64,000 nt of DNA from Streptomyces sp. MNU76 (GCF_020982545.1 NZ_JAJKLK010000022.1:186001-250000), one strand, 5' to 3'. Positions 16,234-26,044 are shown, counted from the first letter of the stretch. The notes: generated by a model from the letters alone, not told the origin. Program-made: numbers and translations.

Positions 16234-19200
16234 GTGAGCGACACCTACGAGCAAGGAACGGGCCGGGACCCCGGCTACCTCCGCCACCCCCACCTCAGCG
16301 GCGACCGCCTCTGTTTCGTCGCCGAGGACGACCTGTGGCTGGCCCCGCTGGACGGCTCGGACCGCGCCTGGCGGCTCACCGTCGACCGTACGAAGGTCGC
16401 CACACCGCGTTTCTCGCCCGACGGCCGGCACATCGCGTACACGAGCTGGCGGAGCATCCTCCCGGAGATCCATCTGACCCCGGTGGACGGCGGCGCCCCC
16501 GCCCGCCGACTCACCCACTGGGGCAGCCCCGACACCGAGGTCCGCGGCTGGACACCCCCGGACCGGGAGGGCCGCTCGGACATCCTGGCGGTCGCCTCCC
16601 ACGGCGAGCCGTTCTCGCACTTCACCTGGGCCTACAAGGTCGGCATCGACGGCGACCCCGGCCGCAAACTGCCCTGGGGCCCGGTCTCCGACATCCAGTC
16701 CGCCGAGATCGACGGCGAGCGCCGCACCCTACTGCTCACCGGCACACCCCCGCACGAACCGGCCTCCTGGAAGCGCTACCGGGGCGGGGCCACGGGCCGC
16801 CTCTGGCTGCACGGCGAGCGGCTGCTGGCCGACCTCGACGGGCATCTGCACTCCCCCCTGTTCGTCGGCGGCCGGATCGCCTTCCTCTCCGACCACGAGG
16901 GCGTCGGCAACCTCTACTCCTGCGCGTACGACGGCTCCGACCTGCGCCGCCACACCGACCACGACGCCTTCTACGCCCGGCACGCGTCGAGCGACGGCAC
17001 CCGGGTGGTGTACCAGTGCGCGGGCGAGGTGTGGCTGGTCGACGACCTCGCCGGCGACGCCGTGCCGCGTCGCCTCGACGTACGGCTCGGCGGTGCGCGC
17101 ACCGGGCGGCGGCCGTACCACGTGCCGGCCGCCCAGCACGTCGACGGCATCTCCGTGGACGACACGGGCCGGGCCAGCGCGGTCGTCGTCCGCGGCAGCC
17201 TCTACTGGCTGACCCACCGCGACGGCCCGGCCCGGACCATCGCCGACACCCCGGGCGTCCGCGTCCGGCTGCCGGAGATGCTGGGCTCCGGCGGCCGGGT
17301 GGCGTACGTGACGGACGCGGACGGCGAGGACGCGATCGAGATCGCCCACCTGCCCGGGGCCACCGGCGCCCGCGAGTCCCGTCGCCTCGCCTCCGGCGGC
17401 CTGGGCCGCGTCCTGGAACTGGTGTCCGACCCGCGCGGCGAACGCCTCGCCGTCGCCTCGCACGACGGCCGTGTGCTCCTGCTGACCGTGCCCGACGAGG
17501 CGGCGGCCACCGGGGGCACCGAGGAGTCGGACGGCGAGGTCACCGAACTCATCACCTCCCTCAACGGCCCCGTCCGCGATCTCGCCTTCTCCCCCGACGG
17601 CGCCTGGCTGACCTGGTCCCACCCGGGCATCGGCCGCACCCTGCGCCAGATCAAGATGGCCCGGATGAAGGACCGGGTGGTCGTCGACGTCACGAACGGC
17701 CGCTTCGAGGACGAGAACCCGGTGTTCACCAGCGACGGCCGCTACCTCGCCTTCCTGTCCTGGCGCGGCTTCGACCCGGTGTACGACGTACACACCGGCG
17801 ACCTGTCCTTCCCGCTCGGCTGCCGCCCCTACCTGGTCCCGCTCTCCTCCGCCACGCCCTCCCCCTTCGCCCTGAACCCCGACGGGCGGCCGGTCGCCGG
17901 GGGCATGGACCCCACCGAGGACGAGAACACCGACGGCACGGTGACCGTGGAGACCGAGGGCCTGGAGAACCGGGTCACGCCGTTCCCGGTCACCGCCTCC
18001 AAGTACTCGGCGCTGTACCCGGTCGCGGGCGGCGGCCTGGTGTGGCTGCGCTGGCCGATCTCCGGCGCCCTGGGCGAGACCTTCGCCAACCCGGACGACA
18101 TGACCGGCCGCCCGACGCTCGAATACTTCAACATCAGCAAGGCGAAGAGGTCCGAACTCGTCGACCACCTGGACTGGTTCGCGGTCAGCGGCGACGGCTC
18201 ACGGCTCGTCGTCGTGGACGAGGGCGACCTGCGGGCCGTCCCCTCCACCGAGTCCGGCGACGGCGACTCGACCGTCTGGATCGACCTGCGGCGCATCCCG
18301 CACGAGGTCGACCCGGGCGCCGAGTGGCGCCAGGCGTACGAGGAGGCCGGTCGGCTGATCCGCGCGTACTTCTGGGACCCGAGGATGAGCGGCATCGACT
18401 GGGACGGGGTCCTCGACCAGTACCGCCCGCTGGTCGAACGGGTCGCGTCCCCCGACGAGTTCGCGGACCTGCTGCGCGAGGTGCTGGGCGAACTCGGCAC
18501 CTCCCACGCCTATGTCTCCCCGGCGCGCCGCAACGAGGGCCCGCCCCACTACCAGCGCCGCCAGGGCTTCCTGGGCGCCAACTTCGTCCGCCGGGACGAC
18601 GCGTGGACGATCCGCCGCATCCTGCCCGGTGACTCCTCCGACTCCAAGGCCCGCTCGCCCCTGGCCGGCACCGGCATCCGGGAGGGCGCGGCCCTCACCC
18701 ATGTCGACGGCCGCCCGGTCGACCCGACGACGGGTCCGTACCCCCTGCTGGTGGGCGCGGGCGGCACGACGGTCGAGCTGACCTTCGCACAGCCCCCTTC
18801 CGGGGAGGTCCCTTCGGACCTCGCCGACCCGGAGACGGCGGCCGGCCGTTCCCGCCGCGTCGCCGTGGTCCCCCTCCTCAACGAACGGCCCCTGCGCTAC
18901 CAGGACTGGGTGGCCAAACGCCGTACGGCCGTACGGGAGTTGAGCGGCGGCCACTGCGGCTACCTGCACATCCCGGACATGGGCGGCTCCGGCTGGGCCC
19001 AGTTCAACCGCGACCTGCGCATGGAGGTCTCCCGGCCCGCCCTGATCGTCGACGTGCGCGGCAACGCGGGCGGCCACATCAGCGAACTGGTGGTGGAGAA
19101 GCTGACCCGCAAGATCCTCGGGTGGGACCTGACGAGGAACGCGCAGCCGGTGTCGTACGCGTCGAGCGCCCCGCGCGGTCCCGTCGTCGCCCTGGCCGAC

Positions 19201-19584
19201 GAGGCGACCGCCTCCGACGGCGACATGATCACCGCCGCGTTCAAACTCCTGGGCCTCGGCCCGGTGGTGGGCCTGCGCACCTGGGGCGGCGTCGTCGGCA
19301 TGACAGGCCGCCACCAGCTCGGCGACGGCACGGTCATCACGGTCCCGATGAACGCCGCCTGGTTCGACGCGTACGGCTGGACCGTCGAGAACCGGGGCGT
19401 CACCCCGGACCTGGAGACCCTGCGCACCCCCCTGGACTGGGCCGAGGGCCGCAACACCCAGCTGGAGGCGGCGGTGAACCTGGCCCTGGACCTCCTGAAG
19501 ACCCACCCCGCGGCGGACCCTCCGGACTACGGCAACGTCCCGAACAGGGCCCGCCCGCCACTGCCGCCGAGGGCGATCCCGTAA
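16234..19584 (+). CDS. Tricorn-type S41 protease
   Basis: A 1116-residue cytoplasmic protease that trims peptides produced by larger proteases. Order: N-terminal beta-propellers (TolB/WD-like repeats such as FSPDGRHIAYTS and FSPDGAWLTWSH), a C1 helical part, a PDZ domain near residues 770-850, and the S41 catalytic domain. GTSHAY supplies the Ser-His pair near residue 757 and ASDGDMITAAF the nucleophile Ser near residue 992. GTG 16234 is chosen as the start where family similarity begins. Divergent from tetR, so the twin operators may also reach its promoter. Confidence 0.92.
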   Translation: MSDTYEQGTGRDPGYLRHPHLSGDRLCFVAEDDLWLAPLDGSDRAWRLTVDRTKVATPRFSPDGRHIAYTSWRSILPEIHLTPVDGGAPARRLTHWGSPDTEVRGWTPPDREGRSDILAVASHGEPFSHFTWAYKVGIDGDPGRKLPWGPVSDIQSAEIDGERRTLLLTGTPPHEPASWKRYRGGATGRLWLHGERLLADLDGHLHSPLFVGGRIAFLSDHEGVGNLYSCAYDGSDLRRHTDHDAFYARHASSDGTRVVYQCAGEVWLVDDLAGDAVPRRLDVRLGGARTGRRPYHVPAAQHVDGISVDDTGRASAVVVRGSLYWLTHRDGPARTIADTPGVRVRLPEMLGSGGRVAYVTDADGEDAIEIAHLPGATGARESRRLASGGLGRVLELVSDPRGERLAVASHDGRVLLLTVPDEAAATGGTEESDGEVTELITSLNGPVRDLAFSPDGAWLTWSHPGIGRTLRQIKMARMKDRVVVDVTNGRFEDENPVFTSDGRYLAFLSWRGFDPVYDVHTGDLSFPLGCRPYLVPLSSATPSPFALNPDGRPVAGGMDPTEDENTDGTVTVETEGLENRVTPFPVTASKYSALYPVAGGGLVWLRWPISGALGETFANPDDMTGRPTLEYFNISKAKRSELVDHLDWFAVSGDGSRLVVVDEGDLRAVPSTESGDGDSTVWIDLRRIPHEVDPGAEWRQAYEEAGRLIRAYFWDPRMSGIDWDGVLDQYRPLVERVASPDEFADLLREVLGELGTSHAYVSPARRNEGPPHYQRRQGFLGANFVRRDDAWTIRRILPGDSSDSKARSPLAGTGIREGAALTHVDGRPVDPTTGPYPLLVGAGGTTVELTFAQPPSGEVPSDLADPETAAGRSRRVAVVPLLNERPLRYQDWVAKRRTAVRELSGGHCGYLHIPDMGGSGWAQFNRDLRMEVSRPALIVDVRGNAGGHISELVVEKLTRKILGWDLTRNAQPVSYASSAPRGPVVALADEATASDGDMITAAFKLLGLGPVVGLRTWGGVVGMTGRHQLGDGTVITVPMNAAWFDAYGWTVENRGVTPDLETLRTPLDWAEGRNTQLEAAVNLALDLLKTHPAADPPDYGNVPNRARPPLPPRAIP

Positions 19585-19656
19585 AGGGCACCACGTCCTG
19601 ACGGAACGCCCTGACGGCCCTCGCCACGCCTGGCCGACGCCCCGGAACGCGCGAAC

Positions 19657-19690
19657 GCGGGGCACCCTCCGCTCAAGGAGAGTGCCCCGC
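19657..19690. terminator. Bidirectional terminator hairpin
   Basis: GCGGGGCAC-N16-GTGCCCCGC with perfect 9-base arms, and further inner pairing, between the convergent protease gene and the small hydrophilic protein gene. Confidence 0.75.
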
Positions 19691-19720
19691 GTCTCACACG
19701 GCCGGGGCCGGGTGCGGGAG

Positions 19721-20020
19721 TTACGCGTCGAAGTCCTGGCGGACGCGGTCTTCCTCGTCCCGCATCAGCCGCTCCGACTCCTCGTCACGGCGCCGCGCGC
19801 CGCGCTCCGGCTGCCCGTGCTCGCGCTGGGGCCGGCCGGACTCGCGCTGCGGCTGCCCGTGCTCGCGCTGGGGCCGGTCGTGCTCGCGCTGCGCCTGCTG
19901 GGGCTGACGCTCGGACGCGCGCTCACCAGGCCGCTGAGCCCGCTGCCGCTCCTCGGGCGACTGCCCGGCCTTCCGCTTCAGCTGCTCAGCCTTGTCCTGG
20001 AACTGGTCCTTCATGCCCAT
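19721..20020 (-). CDS. Low-complexity hydrophilic protein
   Basis: A 99-residue, highly charged protein starting MGMKDQFQDKAEQLKRKAG, followed by tandem copies of a PQREHGQ/PQRESGR unit (residues ~44-70) and an acidic/basic end. The N-terminal part resembles the start of CsbD-like or DUF-type stress proteins in Streptomyces. Almost no hydrophobic residues, so probably disordered. Its start codon overlaps the end of the SDR gene. Confidence 0.6.
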   Translation of the reverse strand: MGMKDQFQDKAEQLKRKAGQSPEERQRAQRPGERASERQPQQAQREHDRPQREHGQPQRESGRPQREHGQPERGARRRDEESERLMRDEEDRVRQDFDA

Positions 20021-21018
20021 GTGGATTCACTCCCGTTTGTGGGTGAGGGGATCGGGCCTCGACCAGACAAACACGCACGGACATCCCACGCATTTCGATC
20101 AGTGACGCTCGGTGACCCAGAGCTATTCCGGCTCCGTGGCCCCGACCCCCGCGTCCGCTCGTCCGCGGCGCCACCGGCCCCCACCAGCCCCTTGGCCACC
20201 CCGCGCAGCCGCGGCTCCATCCGTCGCACCTCGCGCGGCGCGAACGTCCCGATGAGCCCAGGGAGATACCCGCGCACACCCTGCATCCCCCGCAGCCACC
20301 ACTGCCCGTACACATGGCTGGACCGCCGCTCGATCCCGGCGACGAGCCGGTCCACGGCCGGCCCCAGCGGATACGTCTTCCCCGCCGGCCACGGCAGCCG
20401 CTCCCGCAACTCCCGCATCGCCTCCTCCGTGTCGGCCCCGCGCACCATGTCCGTGTCGGTCCAGGACAGATACCCGACCCCGACCCCGACTCCGCGGTGC
20501 CCGACCTCGGCGCGCAGACAGTGCGCGTACGCCTCGACACCCGACTTGGACGCGCAGTACGCCGTCATCATCGGCGCCGGGGTGATCGCCGCGAGGGAGG
20601 CGATCTGCAGCAGATACCCCCGGCTCTCGATCAGCGCCGGCAGGAACGCCCGCCCGGTGACGGCCGATCCGACGAGGTTGACCTCGATGACCCGCCGCCA
20701 GGAGTCGGGGTCGGAGTCCACGAACGGCCCGCCCGTGGCGACGCCCGCGTTGGCGACGACGATGTCGACCCGCCCGAACCGCTCCTTCACCTCTGCCGCG
20801 ACCCGCGTCATGACCTCGTGGTCGGTCACGTCGGCGTGCCAGTACTGGCTCTCGCCGTACAGCCGCTCCGACACCCGCTTCAGCTCGTCCGGTTCGAGGC
20901 CGACGAGCGCGACCTTCACCCCCCGCACCGAGAGCTTGCGCGCGAGGAGTTCCCCGACGCCCCGCGCGGCCCCGGTGACGACCGCGACCCGCCCCTCCAG
21001 GGTGCTGCCGTTGCTCAT
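20011..21018 (-). CDS. Short-chain dehydrogenase/reductase
   Basis: A 335-residue SDR with the cofactor motif TGAARGVG near residue 16, NAG in VVANAGVA and the catalytic Y-x3-K in AYCASKSG. The last ~60 residues after the core are unusual and run into the start of the next gene by 10 bases, so the real protein may be longer than most relatives. It is third in an operon with a Baeyer-Villiger monooxygenase and a hydrolase, whose gene overlaps it by four bases, suggesting successive steps: alcohol oxidation, ketone to ester, ester cleavage. Confidence 0.9.
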   Translation of the reverse strand: MSNGSTLEGRVAVVTGAARGVGELLARKLSVRGVKVALVGLEPDELKRVSERLYGESQYWHADVTDHEVMTRVAAEVKERFGRVDIVVANAGVATGGPFVDSDPDSWRRVIEVNLVGSAVTGRAFLPALIESRGYLLQIASLAAITPAPMMTAYCASKSGVEAYAHCLRAEVGHRGVGVGVGYLSWTDTDMVRGADTEEAMRELRERLPWPAGKTYPLGPAVDRLVAGIERRSSHVYGQWWLRGMQGVRGYLPGLIGTFAPREVRRMEPRLRGVAKGLVGAGGAADERTRGSGPRSRNSSGSPSVTDRNAWDVRACLSGRGPIPSPTNGSESTWA

Positions 21019-21950
21019 GCGCCCGCCTCCTCCAACTCGTCCCGCCCGGCACGTACGTACAGCGCGGCCAGCTCGCGTATGCGCGCGGTGACCGCTTCCG
21101 GCGCCTCCACCGGCGCCATGTGTCCGACCCCGGTCAGCTCGCTCACGCCCACGCAGTCGGGCAGCGCTGCGGCCAGCGCCCGCGCGTGCACGGGCGGCGT
21201 CATCCGGTCCGCGGTGCCCACGATCACGGCCGTCGGCACCGTCAACGCCCGTACGCCGTGGTCGAGATCGAGCGAGGCGAGGACGTGCGACCAGGCGTGC
21301 CGCACCCTGGTCGGGCACGCGTGCACGATCCGCGCGCACGCCTCGACCATCACGGGCGAGGAACCGGGGCCCATCGTCGCGTACTTGAGGATCCGTCGGG
21401 CGATCGGTGTGACCGGCCCGAGCGGCGCCCGGGAGCCGAGGACCTTCCGGGTCAGCCAGGTCCGTACCCTCCCCGGCCGCAGCGGCACGACCAGCGACTC
21501 GTCGACCAGCTGCGAACTGCCCGTGCTGCACAGCAGGACCGCCGCCGCGTGCTCCTGGAAGCCCGGTCGGCCGGCGGCGGCCATCAGCGTCATCCCGCCC
21601 ATGGAGTGCCCGGCCAGCACCGCCTTCTCGCCCGGCGCGAGCGTCGCCGCGAGCACCGCCTCCAGATCGTCGGCGAGACCGTCCGCGCTGCACACGGCGG
21701 ACGCGGGGCTGCGCCCGTGCCCGCGCTGGTCGTAGACGACGACCCTGTGGTCGACGCAGAGGTCCCGGACCTGCGCCGCCCAGTACGCCGTCGAGCAGGT
21801 CCAGCCGTGGACGAGCACCACCGTCGGCGCATCCTGCGGACCGTGCAGCTCGACGTGCAGCCGCGCCCCGTCGGCGGACACGGCCGCCAACTCCCGGACG
21901 GCGACAGGTGGCGCGTAGGGCCCGTGCTTCACATGGGTCAGTCGGGTCAC
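21015..21950 (-). CDS. Alpha/beta hydrolase
   Basis: A 311-residue hydrolase with oxyanion segment LVHGWTCS, nucleophile elbow GHSMGG, acid Asp in VGTADRMTPP and His in GVGHMAPVE. GTG 21950 overlaps the monooxygenase stop (GTGA) and its stop overlaps the SDR start (ATGA), so the three genes are tightly coupled. In such an operon it likely opens the ester or lactone made by the monooxygenase. Confidence 0.9.
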   Translation of the reverse strand: MTRLTHVKHGPYAPPVAVRELAAVSADGARLHVELHGPQDAPTVVLVHGWTCSTAYWAAQVRDLCVDHRVVVYDQRGHGRSPASAVCSADGLADDLEAVLAATLAPGEKAVLAGHSMGGMTLMAAAGRPGFQEHAAAVLLCSTGSSQLVDESLVVPLRPGRVRTWLTRKVLGSRAPLGPVTPIARRILKYATMGPGSSPVMVEACARIVHACPTRVRHAWSHVLASLDLDHGVRALTVPTAVIVGTADRMTPPVHARALAAALPDCVGVSELTGVGHMAPVEAPEAVTARIRELAALYVRAGRDELEEAGA

Positions 21951-23506
21951 GCTCCGGCCCCCACCTTCTCCGTGTCCGTCGCCCCGCCGCTGTTCTCCGT
22001 ACCCGGCGGGGCGGCCCGCACCACCTCGTACTCGCTCAGGTCGACCCGCCGGGTCGCGCCGCGGAACTCGGTGGTCGTACCCGGCCAGACGGTCGTGTTG
22101 CGACCGCTCGCGTCGAGGTACCAGCTGGTGCAGCCGCCGGTGTTCCACACCGTGCGCTCCATGCGCTTCTGCACCCGCTCGTTCCAGGCGTCGACGGCGT
22201 CCGGCCGGGCGTCGAGGGCGACCCGGCCGCCCAGCACGTCCAACTGCCGTACGAAGTCGGCCATGTAGTTCAGCTGGGACTCGATCATCAGGATCATGCT
22301 GGAGTTCCCCAGACCCGTGTTGGGTCCGATGATGGTCATCCAGTTCGGGAACCCGGCCGCGGAGGCCCCGCGCAGCGACCGCATCCCCCCGCCCGCCCAG
22401 GACTCGGCGAGCGTGCGCCCGTCTGCGCCCACCACCCGGTCGGCGATGGGCATGTCGGTGACGTGGAACCCGGTGCCGAAGACGATCGCGTCGACCTCGG
22501 CGGCGGACCCGTCGGCGGCGACGAGCGTGGAGCCGTCGACCTTGGACAGCCCGGACGCGATGACCTCGACGTTGGGCCGGGTGAGCGCCGGGTAGTAGGT
22601 GTTGGACAGCAGGATGCGCTTGCACCCGATGCGGTAGTCGGGGGTGAGCCGGGCCCGCAGCTCCGGATCCCTCACCGTCCGGGCCATGTGCCGCTTCGCC
22701 ATCCGCTCCACCAGCCCCAGCTGGTTCGGCCGCTTGGTGAAGGCCTGCACCTGCAACTCCCGTACGCCCCACAGCAGTCCGCGCCGGGCCTGCGCGGTGA
22801 ACGGCAGCTGCTTGTGCAGCCACTTCTCGGCCCCGCTGACGCCGCGGTCGACGCGGGGCAGCACCCAGGGCGGGGTCCGCTGGAAGAGGGTCAGCCGGCC
22901 GACCTCGGGCTGGATCGCCGGCACGATCTGGATCGCGGAGGCACCCGTACCGATCATCGCGACCCGCTTGCCGCGCAGGTCGTAGCCGTGGTCCCAGCGG
23001 GCGGAGTGGAACACCTTGCCCGGGAAGGACCCGAGCCCCGGCAGTTCCGCCTCGGTCGGCAGCTTCGGATCGGACAGCGGCCCGGTCGCGGAGACGACGA
23101 AGTCGGCGCAGAGCGACCCACCGCTGGTCTCGATGTCCCAGCACAGCCGCTCCCCGTCCCAGGCCATCCGCAGCACCTCGGAGTCGAAGCGGATGTGCGG
23201 CCGCAGCCCGAAGACGTCCGTCACGTGCTCCAGATAGGCCCGGATGTGCTCCTGCCCGGAAAAGGCGCGCGGCCACTCGAAGTTGGGGGCGAAGGAGAAC
23301 GAGTAGAGGTGGGAGGGCACGTCGCAGGCGCACCCGGGATAGTCGTTGTCCCGCCAGGTGCCGCCGACCGACCCCGCCCGCTCCAGGACGACGAAGTCGG
23401 TGATCCCCTCACGCCGCAGCCGTACGGCCGCCCCGAGCCCGCCGAACCCGGAGCCGATCACCGCCACCCGCACATGCGGCCCGTTCCCGCCCCTGTGCCC
23501 GCCCAT
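21947..23506 (-). CDS. Baeyer-Villiger flavin monooxygenase
   Basis: A 519-residue FAD/NADPH enzyme that inserts oxygen next to a ketone. FAD motif GSGFGGLG (residues ~17-24), the Baeyer-Villiger fingerprint F-x-G-x3-H-x3-W-D in FPGKVFHSARWDHG, and the NADPH motif GTGASAIQ are all present. ATG 23506 is set by GGAGGT six bases upstream, so an upstream open start at 23539 is unlikely. First gene of a three-gene operon divergent from a MerR regulator. Confidence 0.93.
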   Translation of the reverse strand: MGGHRGGNGPHVRVAVIGSGFGGLGAAVRLRREGITDFVVLERAGSVGGTWRDNDYPGCACDVPSHLYSFSFAPNFEWPRAFSGQEHIRAYLEHVTDVFGLRPHIRFDSEVLRMAWDGERLCWDIETSGGSLCADFVVSATGPLSDPKLPTEAELPGLGSFPGKVFHSARWDHGYDLRGKRVAMIGTGASAIQIVPAIQPEVGRLTLFQRTPPWVLPRVDRGVSGAEKWLHKQLPFTAQARRGLLWGVRELQVQAFTKRPNQLGLVERMAKRHMARTVRDPELRARLTPDYRIGCKRILLSNTYYPALTRPNVEVIASGLSKVDGSTLVAADGSAAEVDAIVFGTGFHVTDMPIADRVVGADGRTLAESWAGGGMRSLRGASAAGFPNWMTIIGPNTGLGNSSMILMIESQLNYMADFVRQLDVLGGRVALDARPDAVDAWNERVQKRMERTVWNTGGCTSWYLDASGRNTTVWPGTTTEFRGATRRVDLSEYEVVRAAPPGTENSGGATDTEKVGAGA

Positions 23507-23557
23507 CCGGTACCTCCACGCCTCATCGCGTGCGCACACCGCGTTCGCACCATGTCC

Positions 23558-23577
23558 GCGCCAGTAATCACTGGCGC
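23558..23577. promoter_or_regulatory. Palindromic operator between monooxygenase operon and merR
   Basis: GCGCCAGT-AATC-ACTGGCGC, perfect 8-base arms in a 20-base site, located in the divergent region between the monooxygenase (start 23506) and the MerR gene (start 23662). Size and position fit a MerR dimer site within an overlong -35/-10 spacer. Confidence 0.65.
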
Positions 23578-23661
23578 AATGGGGAGCGTAGGGCAGGACC
23601 GTACCGATGGGTAGGGGTTGGGCCCTCTGGAGTTACCAGCGGTACGACATAGGCTGCGCGG

Positions 23662-24357
23662 GTGGCAGAAGCAGCGGCAGGAGACACGGCGGAAGACCCG
23701 GCAGCAGACGGTGAGCGGCACGAGTACCGCATGGAACAGCTGGCCGAGGCGGCCGGCATCACCGTACGCACCCTGCGCTTCTACCGGGAGCGCAAACTGA
23801 TCCCGCCGCCCCGCCGCGAGGGCCGCATCGCCTGGTACGACGACACGCACCTGGCCCGGCTGCGCACGATCGCGGCCCTGCTGGAGCGCGGCCACACCCT
23901 CAGCGGCATAGCGGAGCTGGCCGAGGCGTTCGACCAGGGCCGCGACGTGGGCGACCTGCTGGGCCTCGGCGCCCCCACCGAGGAGACCCCGGTCCGCCTC
24001 ACCCCCGAGGAACTGGCCGACCACTTCGGCGACCAGGCCACCTCGGAGAACCTCGCCGCCGCCCTCGACCTCGGCTACCTCGGCACCGACGGTGGTGAGA
24101 TCGTCCACATCAGCCGCCGCCTCCTGGACGTCTCGGCCGCGCTGGTCCGCGAGGGCGTCCCCCTCGCCGACGTGCTCAGCGCGGGCCGCCGCGTCCGCGA
24201 ACACGCCGAGGCCCTGGCCGCCCTCTTCACCGACCTCATCCTGACCCAGCCGGGCCGCACCACCGAAGACCTCGCCCGCCTACGGCCCTTGGCGAAGAGC
24301 GTGGCCGAGGCGGAGCTCTCTCTGGCGCTGGACCGGCGACTGCGGGAGCAGCCGTAG
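23662..24357 (+). CDS. MerR-family transcriptional regulator
   Basis: A 231-residue regulator. The winged HTH is MEQLAEAAGITVRTLRFYRE (residues ~24-43) followed by RRIAWYDDTHLARL-type wing and a long dimerisation helix; the C-terminal ~130 residues form an effector domain without the cysteines of metal sensors. GTG 23662 gives 23 extra residues before the HTH; ATG 23731 is an alternative. Divergent from, and likely controlling, the monooxygenase operon. Confidence 0.88.
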   Translation: MAEAAAGDTAEDPAADGERHEYRMEQLAEAAGITVRTLRFYRERKLIPPPRREGRIAWYDDTHLARLRTIAALLERGHTLSGIAELAEAFDQGRDVGDLLGLGAPTEETPVRLTPEELADHFGDQATSENLAAALDLGYLGTDGGEIVHISRRLLDVSAALVREGVPLADVLSAGRRVREHAEALAALFTDLILTQPGRTTEDLARLRPLAKSVAEAELSLALDRRLREQP

Positions 24358-24916
24358 GAGGCTGCGGGCCATGAGTTCGTCCACCCCACAAGGCGTCATC
24401 TTGTAGGCATATTCACCCCATCAGGGGTATTTTTCCCTAACCGCACAAGGTTACGAGTTCGACATCTGAGAGTGAGAGCGAAAAGGCCCCGGCGACTGTG
24501 CGACCAATCCCGGGGTGTGGCCGACACTCCACGGAGCGCCGACATGCCCAAGCCTAGGGCGTGTTTCGGAAGTCCCTTCTGCTCTGCGACGCCCGGCAAC
24601 TGGTGAAGAGGCAGTATTCCGATGCTGGGCTATTCCCTCATCGTGACTGGGGAGCAACGCGATGTGCCTCCGCACTTGCATCAGGGTCATGAGGTTGACG
24701 GGTCGAATTTCGTTGCCGCGCGGCAGTCCAGCGGGTGCCGAAGCACAGGCTGGGCGAGCTGCGAGTGGCAGGGAGCGCTCTGGTCAGAGGTCGGTTGTGG
24801 TGGATAGTCTGTAAAGACCACGTCAAGCTCGATGTGGGGTGTGCCGGGAAGTCTGGTCGGCGTTTCAAGGGGGCTGTGTGCCCGTTCGTCGACGTTGTCC
24901 GGAGGACTCCACCGTC
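24358..24916. other. Intergenic stretch, no convincing gene
   Basis: About 560 bases, less GC-rich than the DNA to the left. Possible frames on both strands give products without recognisable features. It marks the change from conserved chromosome to a disturbed zone with IS copies and a recombinase remnant. Confidence 0.5.
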
Positions 24917-25092
24917 GTGACTCTTGCTGCCAAACGGTGTACCGGCATGGCCTTGGTAGTCGTGGGAGCACTGCTCTTCCTTGCAGGAGCTGCGCTTACG
25001 TGCTGCCCGGTCCCGGCTTCCCTGTCCTTGTACTCGGCCTGGCCGCTCTTACCATCGGCTTCCTCATGCTCACCGCGCTCCGCCGCAGGTGA
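24917..25092 (+). pseudogene. Small membrane protein gene, apparent frameshift
   Basis: From GTG 24917 one frame encodes LAAKRCTGMALVVVGALLF, a basic start and first membrane span. After GAALT (about base 25003) the coding pattern moves to the next frame, which reads PGPGFPVLVLGLAALTIGF and ends RRR at 25092. Together they make a normal 58-residue two-span protein with a central PGPG turn, a common type in actinomycetes. One base too many or too few separates the halves; true mutation or sequence error cannot be told apart. Confidence 0.5.
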
Positions 25093-25125
25093 TCACTTTC
25101 ACCCCCGACAGGAGCCCTGGTTCCC

Positions 25126-25419
25126 ATGCTCTGGCAGTGGATAAGCCTGGCCGCCTTTTCTGTCACTCTGTTGCCCGCTGGAGTCGCTCTCCTCATCGGC
25201 CGTATTCCACAGCGGCTGCGTCCTCGTCTGGACCCGATGCGCCCGCGCGGCCTGGCGCTTCTCGCCTTCTACGCCGCTGCGCCGCTCAACGCCATTCCCC
25301 GCCTGGCCGACGCCTCGCCCTTGATCACCCAGGCCGCCACGGGCCTGGCAATGGTGGTGACGCTCACGGGATGCATCGTGGTGATCGTCGCCACCCAGCG
25401 GACCAGGGCCACCCGATGA
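25126..25419 (+). CDS. Small membrane protein
   Basis: A 97-residue protein with spans near residues 5-23, 43-60 and 70-90. No domain recognised. Stop overlaps the next start (ATGA at 25416), so it begins a short operon of three small membrane-protein genes. Confidence 0.65.
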   Translation: MLWQWISLAAFSVTLLPAGVALLIGRIPQRLRPRLDPMRPRGLALLAFYAAAPLNAIPRLADASPLITQAATGLAMVVTLTGCIVVIVATQRTRATR

Positions 25420-25667
25420 CCGGCCGTACACGCTTGGTGCGGCAAGCCTGCTCCCTCGCAGCATGGTGGCTGCTGCTGGCCATGGCTCTGTGGCTCCTTG
25501 GCCACGCCGTCGGCCAGACCTCTTCCCTCACGGCATGCGCCGCCTCCTCGGCGTTCCTGGTCGGCATCGGGGAGATCGGTGACTGGCTGCGTCGACGCTG
25601 GGCAACTCACCGTGGACAGTCAGGGTCCGCTGCCAAGCGAACCCGCTCGAGGCGCATACAGGGGTGA
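25416..25667 (+). CDS. Small membrane protein
   Basis: An 83-residue protein with two spans (about residues 13-30 and 38-52) and a basic tail rich in Arg and Lys. Its ATG overlaps the previous stop and the next gene starts 4 bases after its stop. Unknown function. Confidence 0.6.
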   Translation: MTGRTRLVRQACSLAAWWLLLAMALWLLGHAVGQTSSLTACAASSAFLVGIGEIGDWLRRRWATHRGQSGSAAKRTRSRRIQG

Positions 25668-25671
25668 ACTT

Positions 25672-25929
25672 GTGCTCTCTCGTTGGTGGTATGCCCTGAT
25701 CGGTGCCGCGTGCCTGCTGGGTTTCCTCGTCGCCGCAGCCCTCGGGGGCTGGGCCGATGAGAACAACATCGGCTGGCTGTCTTCCGGCTGCGTCGCCATC
25801 GGAGGCACCATGCTGGGCATCGGACTGGTCATGGCCGGGCGGGCCCTTCTGCCCGGCCGGCTACGGCGGGCGATGTTCCGGGTGCCCCCACCCGAGGGAC
25901 GGCACCGACGACCAGGGCCGCCTCGCTGA
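25672..25929 (+). CDS. Small membrane protein
   Basis: An 85-residue protein from GTG 25672 (CAGGGGTG upstream): two spans (about residues 6-25 and 37-57) joined by a polar loop with WADENN, then a basic cytoplasmic tail. Third member of the small operon; function unknown. Confidence 0.6.
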   Translation: MLSRWWYALIGAACLLGFLVAAALGGWADENNIGWLSSGCVAIGGTMLGIGLVMAGRALLPGRLRRAMFRVPPPEGRHRRPGPPR

Positions 25930-26044
25930 GTTGCCTGTACCGGCGTGGCAGCTCCCCTGCCCCGGTCCTCATGCGGCGGTGGAAAGGTTCCTCGCAGTGG
26001 GAGTGGCCGGGGCCGAGACTTGCGAGAGCAGAAGGAAGGTGGGG

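Noticed and set aside
20011..23506. Secondary-metabolite gene cluster around the monooxygenase operon
   Set aside because: Only three tailoring-type enzymes and a regulator are present; a small catabolic operon is the simpler reading.
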